DNA of 64,000 bases, from the NCBI GenBank assembly GCA_030762895.1, contig JAUPTC010000016.1, positions 2,170,001-2,234,000 on the forward strand. Direction: 5' to 3'. Numbering within the stretch: position 1 is the stretch's first letter; each line of letters begins with the position of its first letter. The translations under genes and the position numbers were made by a program. The notes beneath the pieces are model-generated. The model did not search any database and was not told the origin of the DNA. It worked only from the letters and a program-made list of their open reading frames with translations. This document shows positions 56,684 through 64,000 of the stretch, piece by piece. The stretch is from Sophora flavescens (taxonomy: Eukaryota; Streptophyta; Magnoliopsida; Fabales; Fabaceae).

Positions 56684-57924
56684 TGACCGTGCTGTCGCCA
56701 CGCGCCAAAAAGAACGAGCGTTTACAAAATAATGCAGATAGGGAGCGACAACTCGAGTATCGTCTCTCAAGGGCTCTTTAGTTGTTGTTATTATTAACAG
56801 AAAATTAGTAAAAGTTAGAAATGGGGGTTTTGAGATTAAAATAAAATAAAGGAAACAAAATAAAAACAGAGTAAGAAAAGAGATTAACAAATAAACTAAA
56901 GACGATTAACCTACTGTTCTCGGTTTCCCCACTATCATCGGTTCATGCATATTCTACTAAGCAGATACTAATCCCCTCCCGGTTGTAGCAACAATTAACA
57001 AACGAAAACCGCTACTACAGATGTATGTTCCTATTCCCGAAATAACAAACGGGGTTAAGCTCTCATGAACAAACGAACATGAATGAACACACGCGAAATA
57101 ACAAACGCGATTATATATAGGAACATAACATCACCGAAATAAAACAATACCACACTATACATTCCTGAAATAACAAACAGAAACATACAAAGATTGCATT
57201 GAAAAGAGAAAAGCAAATGAAAGAAGAATCACAGAAACCTCAAGTGTGGTAATGGAAACCAATTACATAGATTAATCTAGGAGACTAGTTCTCCATTACA
57301 AAAGAAAACAATAAACTAAGAGAAAAACAAAAAGACTAACAAGCTCGAAAACTAGCCAAAATCGGCTAATTCTCCCTCCCTTCGCCCGCCTAAGACTGTT
57401 TTATATACACGTTTCGGAACCCAAGTACTCGCGAGGCGAAGCACTGCTCGCGAGGCGAATTATGCGAAAGGTCTGCAACTCTTGGTCTTCTCGCGAGGCG
57501 AGCATATCTTCGCGAGGCGAACTCTTCAAATTCCCAACTGTAACGCCCGTGACCTCCAACATGCCCAAACCGTGATCGTCTCTGACTTTTCCAAGGTAGC
57601 ATTACTCGCGAGGCGAGTCCAGTCTTCGCGGGGCGAGACAGAAAGTTTTGCAATTTTCAGGAACAGTCACCTTCCTCGTTCATGGGCGAGCAGCCTTCTC
57701 GCGGGGCGAAAGCTCCAGATTTATTCCTTTTTATTAACCTGAAAATAGAAAGTAAAAGTAAATACTTTATTCACTCTAAATCAACTAAATTAACTTAAAA
57801 ACAATTTACAGACTCAAAATATTACTTAAGGACAATCAAGTCTAATTTAGGTGAAAATGATATAAAATAAGCACAAAGCCAAGGTCTTGACGAGTTATAA
57901 AACCAGTCAAACAGAGGCTCATCA
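56684..57924 (-). repeat. LTR c of the non-autonomous array (5' LTR)
   Basis: Near-identical to a and b, with small differences of its own (for example CCTTCGCCCGCC at 57379). Confidence 0.93.
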
Positions 57925-60900
57925 GAATCTTGCTTGGTCTGCAGTTTTGCATCTTAGTCTCCTTTAAGATGTCAATGGCATATTTTCTTTGATTAAGCAT
58001 GATTCCCTTTTTCGATCGAGTCACCTCTATTCCTAAGAAATACTTCAATGTTCCTAAATCCTTGATGCTGAACTTTTCATCCATAAATTGTTTTACCTGT
58101 TGCATAAGACACAAGTTATTTCCTGCCAGCACAACATCACCCACATATATGAGAGCAGCAAGAAAAACTCCCTCTTTGTTGTAGATGAATAAAGAGTGAT
58201 CAGCTTTGGATTGTTGAAAGCCAATCTGTCCAAGAGCCTTAGTAAACTTTTGGTACCAGTTTCTGGAGGCTTGTTTTAAACCATAGAGAGACTTTTTAAT
58301 CTTGCATACTCTATGATCTCCTTCTTTTGCAAAGCCTTGAGGCACCTTCATGTAAATTTCTTTTGATAAGTCTCCATGGAGGAAGGCATTGTTTACATCT
58401 AATTGATGAACAATCCATCCCTTTGCAGCAGCAATGGTGAGTAAGGTTCTGACAGTTACCAACTTGGCCACTGGGGCAAAAGTTTCATGAAAGTCTTCCC
58501 CTTCTATTTGAGTGAACCCTCTAGCAACTAGTCTAGCTTTATATCTTTCTATTTTGCCATTGGGTTGATACTTTATCTTGTAAATCCATTTTGAATCTAC
58601 AGGATGCTTCCCTGGTGGAAGATCTGTCAAAATCCAGGTTTCATTTTTCTCCAAGGCCTCAATCTCCTTTTCCATAGCTTTTCTCCAATGATCATGTTTA
58701 GCAGCCTGTGAAAAGGTTCTTGGCTCATCTTGAGAGGAGATGGCAGTTAGAAAGGCAATGTGAGTGGATGAAAATTTATCATAAGAGACATAGTTGGACA
58801 GAGGATAAGGAATGGAGTTAAATGCAGCAGAATTGGAAAAAGATGAAGGAAGATCAATTACATAGTCTTTCAAGTATGCAGGTAATTGTCTTGCTCTTCC
58901 ACTAGAATTCCTTAAGATTACCTCCTCTCTGCTATTTGTTTCACCTCTATCTGTGTTGTCTTGCCCTATGTCAATTTGATCAGCTAATTTAGTTTCAGGG
59001 ATGTCTACAGCACTAATTGTTTCTGTAAGGTCTTTATCACCATTCGTGATATTTGGTTGCTGTTGTATTTCTTGTGCCACATCTTCCAAACAATCAGTGT
59101 GAGACTGTTGGACAGTTTCAGGATTGGTCTTGAAGGGAAAATTCCTTTCAAAAAACACAACATCTCTAGTTACATAGGATTCCTTAGTATTAATGTTGTA
59201 AACCTTATAACCCTTTTGGCCTAGAGGATACCCAATGAAGATGCAAGCACTCCCCCTTTCATCAAATTTCCCTCCTCTCTTATGCTTTAGAGCATAAACT
59301 AAGCAGCCAAAAACCTTTAGATGAGTGTAATTAGGTTTCTTACCATACAAGACTTCAAAAGGAGTTTTACCATTAATGACCTTTGAAGGTAATATGTTGA
59401 TGATATGTGTTGCAGTGAGAACACATTCTCCCCAAAACTTGATAGGAAGCCCTGCATGAAACCTTAAAGCTCTAGCTGTCTCCAAGATATGCCTGTGCTT
59501 TCTTTCCACAACCCCATTTTGTTGGGGTGTGTAGGTGCAGCTTAGTTCCATGATGATGCCTTTTCCTGCATAAAAGTCTTTCATATGCCTAGAGGTGAAC
59601 TCCAAGCCATTGTCAGATCTAATTCTTTTGATTTGTTTTCCAAACTGTGTTTTAATCATATTGATAAACATAGGTAGAAGTTGTTCTACTTCAGACTTAT
59701 ATCTCATAAGATAAATCCAAATTCCTCTACTGTAATCATCAACGATAGATAGGAAATAATGAGCACCAGTTAAAGAAGTCCTATAGGGACCCCATATATC
59801 ACAATGAATTAGATCAAAGTAACAATTGGTTTTTATAGAGCTTGAAAAGAAAGGCAATCTAGATTGTTTGGCCCTTATACGGGCATCACAGTGAGTTGTG
59901 TCAGTCCTATTAGCTAAATTTAAACCTAAGGGTGTGATCTTGGCTCCTGAGGCATGTCCAAGCCTAGCATGCCAAAGTTGGTCATCAGATGCACTAGTCT
60001 TTAAAGTTGTGCTTTTATCTTGGACAGGCTCGAGAAGATACAATCCACCTTTGTGGCTACCCTTCCCAATCAGAGTCTTGGAATGTAAGTCCTGTATAAA
60101 GCAAGAATTGGCAACAAATGTCACTGCACAATTGTGTTCCTTTGTCAGTTTACTTAGTGAAAGAAAATTACATTTGAAATCAGGGATATGCAGGACAGTG
60201 TCAAGATGCATTCCATTAGGCAAAACTGTTTTCCCTGAGCCTTTTATAGGAACATTAACACCATTAGGAATATGAACAGAATCATGATGATTAAGAGAAA
60301 CTTCCTTAAGGATGCTAGAGTCACAGGTAATATGTTCTGTTGAACCAGAATCTATAACCCAAGGTTTATCAAAAACAAAGTTACCTGCCATATTGACACT
60401 TGGCTTGGCCTGCTTGATGCCTGATCCGACTTCATGATCATTGTTTAGTTGTTGTAACAGTTTTTCATACTGCTGTGTTGTGAGACCAGGTATCGGGCTG
60501 CTTTATGTAGTGACTTGAGCCACCTTGATGTTTGATCTTTTGTTGTTCCAAGGAGCCTTGTCCTTCTTGTTTGGTTTCCGCCAATCCCGAGGATAGCCAA
60601 CAATCTCCCAACACTCATTTTGAGTGTGTCCTATTTTCTTACAATGCTCACATTTAGGCCTTTCTTTCTTGTTACCTTTTCGATCATCATTCCCATACTT
60701 AGCATTTTGAGTTTGGAATGCAGTTGTCTAAATAACTGGCTTGTGCATTGCTGATATAAGTCTCTGCTGCTCATCTTCAGCAACCAGGTGGTAGGCATCT
60801 CCAAGAGTAAAGGTAGGTGCCATACTTAGGATTTGAGTCTTGACAGTATTAAACACATCATCAAGACCCATGAGAAAATCATACAATTGTTCCCTCTCAC

Positions 60901-61540
60901 GCATCTGAGAGAGATTCTTTTGAAGCTCACATATGCATCCACCACATACACATTTAGGCCAAGGTGAAATCGAAAGAATTTCATCCCATAGTCCCTTCAA
61001 TTTTGTGTAATAGGCAGGCACAGAAAGCTTTTCTTGTTTTAGAAGAGCTATGGCACGTCTCAACTCATAGACACGAGGAGCACTACCTTTTGCAAATCTT
61101 TGCGCAAGTTCTGTCCAAATCTCTTGGGCAGTGTTGGCATATCTCACACTGTTCCGAGTCTCCTTGTCCATGCCACTCTTGAGCCACCCTTTCACCATGG
61201 CATTGCAGCGAATCCAGTGAGCAAGATTTGGATTATTGACATCAGGGATCGTGATGGATCCATCGACAAACCCCATTTTGTTTTTGGCGCATAGAGCATC
61301 GCTCATGTCAAGGACCCATTCCCCATAATTTCCATCATGCAGGGCTTCACTAACAAACACTTGGCCTGGGTGATCTGAGGGGTGAAGGAAGAATGGTGAC
61401 ATTGGATTGATCTGAAAGTCTTCATTCTTGATGGTTTCTTTTATTCTGTCTTCTTCTTCTTGAGCTTTCTTTGGTGATGATCTTGGATGTTCATCACTAT
61501 CATCATTGCTTGAAGGAGATGCAGGATCAGTTCTTGTCAT
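57925..61540 (-). pseudogene. gag, protease, integrase and most of reverse transcriptase of copia 3
   Basis: Starts at ATG 61538-61540. Gag has the plant UBN2-type region (HDGNYGEWVLDMSDALCAKN, then WTELAQRFAKGSAPRVYELR). After a TAG at 60728-60730 the same frame gives the knuckle CEHCKKIGHTQNEC, a TAA at 60503-60505, then protease (VIDSGSTEHI), integrase with Asp in IHCDIWGP and RSDNGLEF and Glu in NGVVERK, and reverse transcriptase up to NCRPSK at the insertion. The catalytic box reads YVGD instead of YVDD because codon 58139-58141 is GGT, so one metal-binding aspartate is lost. An Ale/Retrofit-like lineage is likely but unconfirmed. Confidence 0.9.
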
Positions 61541-61581
61541 TTTGAGAGATCAAGTTTCCAGGAAACCTGCTCTAGATATCA

Positions 61582-61808
61582 TGTAGAGAAAGATCAAGTA
61601 TCTGAATGTACTTTACTTCTTGTATATTATTGAGATGATACAATGAAGGATACAGATGACATATTATATAGAGTCATGGTAGCCTCTAAGCTAAAACTAA
61701 CTTTCCTCATAAAGCTATAATACCAGAAACAGTTATAACAAACCTCTAGGAAATAGGAAAGGGAAACAAACTAGCTAAAACCTCTCTAGGCTATGATTAA
61801 TTCCATCA
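61582..61808 (-). repeat. 5' LTR of copia 3 (227 bp)
   Basis: Near-identical to the 3' LTR; differences seen are one C/T, one C/G and the 9-bp duplication. Confidence 0.93.
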
Positions 61809-61813
61809 GTGCC

Positions 61814-62623
61814 TCAAAATCAAAGTGTAAAAAAAATGCAGGATTTGGTGACCAGAAACCAGATAATCGATTATGGAGCAGCCATAATCGATTATGGAGC
61901 TTCCATAATCGATTATGGAGCTTCATCCAAGAATCCTGAGTTTTTCAGAACAGTGGACAGAAGGCACATAATCGATTACGGGGAGGCCATAATCGATTAC
62001 GATAATCGATTATGCAATTCTGCATAATCGATTATCGCGCGTCAATTTGTTTTAAAAGGTCTGTTACAGCAGATTGGGAAATGAGATCTGGGGTTTCTTG
62101 AGTGCGTTTCTCGAAGCGAACAAGAGAGAAAAACCTAGAGAATACTATCATCTTGTATTGCTTTGATTCTATTGTGAATTGAGAGAAGAATCAAGAGATG
62201 ATTAGAGAGAGATCAAGGGTTGTGTGAAAATAGAGAGACGAAAGGCTTGAGTTTTCTTGTATGTTCATCTTGAGCATGATGGAGTGAAGATCCAAGGGAT
62301 CTCTATTGTAATCTTGATCAAAGTTCATAGTGGAGGAGGCTCTCTCCTGTGGATTTAGGCCACATTGACTGAACCACGCTAAACTGTGTGTGTACTATCT
62401 CTATCTCTTCTTCCCTTTCTCTTTTGTGTGCAGTAATCGATTATCCACTGCTACATAATCGATTATACTGCTTTGTTGTGCCATATTACTTTGCTGTTTT
62501 GCGTTTATACTTGCTGGTTGTTTGCTATAGTGTTTCTTCTACATTAAGTGTATTTGGTTAAGGTTGCAAAACTCTATTTCTTGGTACTGTATAGTCTTTG
62601 TGTATTGTTTCGGGGATCTTCCA
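61814..62623 (+). repeat. 3' LTR of copia 2, main part
   Basis: Continuation of the LTR begun at 47803-47815. It has seven TAATCGATTA palindromes in the first 220 bp instead of five in the other LTR, plus two near 62434-62465. The terminal TTTGGATTCTTT stretch of the left LTR is missing. Confidence 0.88.
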
Positions 62624-62644
62624 TATATATATATATATATATAT

Positions 62645-63153
62645 GGGTTGGGCTATAGTGCAACACCCACATTTTACACCACCCACTGCACCACCCATGT
62701 GGCAAATTTTGGGCCAATCAAATTGTCACATAGGTTGGTCAAAATTTCAAACTGTCTAATTATATTATACTGTAGTCAAACTATATGAATACAGTATATT
62801 GTAGTACAATATATATACTTTTTGTATTTGCAAATTTAACTCATATTAAAATAATATTTTTTGATTAAAAAAACTGATTATATTACAAAATATTATTGCC
62901 AACGAACATTATTTTAATTCATATTAAAATATTATTTTGCAATATAATCAGTTTTTTTAATCAAAAACCATTATTTTAATATGGATTAAATTGGCGAATA
63001 CAAAGAGTACATATACTATACTACAGTATATTGTATTCATATATTTGACTACAGTAGAAATACAACTAGAAAGTTTGAAATTTTGACCAAACCCATGTGG
63101 TAATTTGATTGGTCCAAAATTTGCCACATATGGGTGGTGCATCTTAGCCCAAC

Positions 63154-63155
<2 letters not shown>
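62645..63155. mobile_element. Palindromic foldback MITE, copy 2
   Basis: GGGTTGGGCTATAGTGC to TTAGCCCAACCC, about 250-bp imperfect inverted arms, related to 11839-12378. It sits in a TA microsatellite between the copia 2 LTR and the upstream region of copy C. ORFs across it are low-complexity shadows. Confidence 0.85.
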
Positions 63156-63200
<45 letters not shown>

Positions 63201-63204
<4 letters not shown>

Positions 63205-64000
63205 ATTGCATGTATGCACTGTGGTTGCTGCTCGGTCTGAAATGAAAAGGTCAGTAAACGCGTTTTAGGTGAGTCGTTGTATATATTGTTTATTGTACTT
63301 TCTACATGCTGTTGCTTGATCGATCTGAACTCTGAAATCTATATTAGATAATTGCTAAGAAATGGAGCTTTAGTTGACGTTTTGTCATTTATAGTTCTAT
63401 TTTAACATTTTTTAATTCATGATTGACTTTTTGTCATTTGTGACATTTGTTTACATTGTCCTTTATATCATTAATGATTTGTTTGTTGTGAATGTTTTTT
63501 TTCCTTTTGCTTTCAATGATTTTTTTCTCTAAATTGTTTTATTTTAGATACTATTAAATTTTAATTTTTTAATTATATATTACGTTAAGATTTTGTTTTT
63601 AAAAAATAAAATAAAATTTACTGTTTGTTATTTAAAAGCTAATTTAATTATATATATATATATATATATATAAATATATAATATCATACTAGTTTCTGTT
63701 TGCTAATATTTTAAGTATTTAAAATTTTTAGAATGTTTTATAACACGAAGATAAATTTTTAAAACGATATACGAATTTAGTCAGTCACTTTTATATAATT
63801 TCATTTCATTGTTTATCTAATTAGTATGGGTTCACATGCCGTTCTTATCTTGATTTTTAATGGTCCACGAATTTTGTATGTAAGACTTTTCAAGTTGCAC
63901 ATCAGTACTATTAAAATTTAAAGGAAAATAATAAATGGTAAAAAACTTTGTTCGTGAAATGATGTACGAAAATATAACCATGCAGTAAATTGTTTGTGTT
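63201..64000 (-). repeat. Displaced upstream region of peptide copy C
   Basis: Aligns with 11031-11665 (TGCATGTATGCACTGTGGTT, GGTGAGTCGTTGTATATATT, GAATTTAGTCAGTCACTTTT), the upstream region of copy A. It has an extra AT-rich insertion at about 63450-63670. It was adjacent to 42955 before copia 2 and the MITE inserted. The match continues to the window end. Confidence 0.88.

Larger units (their letters stand above)
48797..57924 (-). mobile_element. Non-autonomous LTR retrotransposon (LARD/TR-GAG-like), LTR-body-LTR-body-LTR
   Basis: Three LTRs of about 1.24 kb and two bodies of about 2.7 kb alternate: LTR 48797-50040, body 50041-52742, LTR 52743-53984, body 53985-56683, LTR 56684-57924. GAAT flanks the whole array (48793-48796 and 57925-57928). 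Each body has a purine tract beside the left LTR (AAGTTTGGGGTATTT on the minus strand) and a tRNA-Asp-type primer site beside the right LTR, but no pol. It interrupts copia 3 pol. Unequal recombination between LTRs of one insertion explains the structure. Confidence 0.93.
47816..61808 (-). mobile_element. Ty1/copia LTR retrotransposon 3, nested in the 3' LTR of copia 2
   Basis: 3' LTR 47816-48051, 5' LTR 61582-61808 on the minus strand. GTGCC flanks both sides (47811-47815 and 61809-61813), a clean 5-bp target duplication. A polypurine tract (TTGAGGGGGAG) adjoins the 3' LTR and a primer-site-like TGATATCTAGAGC adjoins the 5' LTR. Gag-pol is one frame, split by the LARD-like insertion at 48797-57924. 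The LTRs differ by about two substitutions and one 9-bp duplication, so the insertion is young. Confidence 0.95.
42956..62623 (+). mobile_element. Ty1/copia LTR retrotransposon 2, containing two nested insertions
   Basis: Left LTR 42956-43740; right LTR begins at 47803, is cut after 13 bp by copia 3, and continues 61814-62623. TATAT flanks both sides, but the site is a TA repeat so this is weak as a target duplication. A purine tract (AAGGTGGAG) precedes the right LTR. The internal part holds a decayed gag-pol on the plus strand. It is inserted 38 bp upstream of the copy C start codon, in the opposite orientation. Confidence 0.92.

Noticed and set aside
49479..57653. Conserved 96-aa ORF repeated in the LTRs (49479, 53424, 57390)
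   Set aside because: Repeated only because the LTRs are near-identical; it runs across U3 repeats and the TATA box, is frameshifted in LTR c and has no domain.
1..64000. CRISPR arrays, bacterial operons, rRNA genes, organelle insertions, endogenous pararetrovirus
   Set aside because: Direct repeats here are LTRs, subterminal arrays or tandem repeats. No rRNA or organelle gene content was seen. All pol genes show copia order with LTRs; no movement or coat protein motifs.

Overview
The window looks like a transposon-saturated stretch of plant nuclear DNA. It is AT-rich, has intron-containing gene fragments with GT/AG borders, and carries Ty1/copia, Ty3-like and non-autonomous LTR elements, several CACTA (En/Spm) families, LINE/SINE relics and MITEs. 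The fragments (ASF1, isopropylmalate isomerase, Z-ISO, MYST acetyltransferase, FEI-like LRR) are dicot-like. A legume is my best guess, but that is inference. I found no intact ordinary housekeeping gene. All clear host-type coding sequence is either captured inside transposons or belongs to one unrecognised small-peptide family.

The most interesting feature is that family: four copies, all on the minus strand, at about 10.6-10.9, 21.2-21.4, 31.1-31.5 and 42.6-42.9 kb. Three copies (A, B, C) have the same structure: a signal-peptide exon, a short phase-2 intron (73, 85 and 105 nt), and a short exon encoding a basic C-terminal tail that ends in His-Pro. They predict proteins of 59, 53 and 59 residues. 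Copy D is decayed. Flanking homology (9.1-11.7 kb with 41.1-43.0 plus 63.2-64.0 kb; part of it at 17.0-17.3 kb) shows that this is an old tandem array pushed apart by transposons.

Layout, left to right. 1-6261: copia element 1 (minus, pol side cut by the window edge), inserted in CACTA 1 (6262-8417). 9.1-12.5 kb: peptide unit A with a retroposon and a palindromic MITE. 12,510-17,013: CACTA 2, a non-autonomous element with a 3-bp target duplication carrying pieces of ASF1, a receptor-like cytoplasmic kinase and isopropylmalate isomerase. 17.0-21.7 kb: peptide unit B with a LINE-like relic and a non-autonomous LTR element (18,260-21,089). 21,722-30,901: CACTA 3, a full-length but decayed element with a TNP2-type transposase and a Transposase_24/Ulp1 protein. 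31.1-36.6 kb: peptide relic D, a transposase tail and two Ty3-type solo-LTR-like blocks. 36.9-40.5 kb: a CACTA-like element with MYST acetyltransferase, Z-ISO and LRR fragments. 40.55-40.86 kb: a MITE with 8-bp target duplication. 41.1-42.96 kb: peptide unit C.

42,956-62,623 is a nest inserted 38 bp upstream of the copy C start codon. Copia 2 (plus) is interrupted in its right LTR by copia 3 (minus, 47,816-61,808). Copia 3 is interrupted in pol by a non-autonomous element with the structure LTR-body-LTR-body-LTR (48,797-57,924). A second palindromic MITE (62,645-63,155) and the displaced upstream region of copy C (63,201-64,000) follow. Element names (copia 1-3, CACTA 1-3, copies A-D) are labels for this report only.
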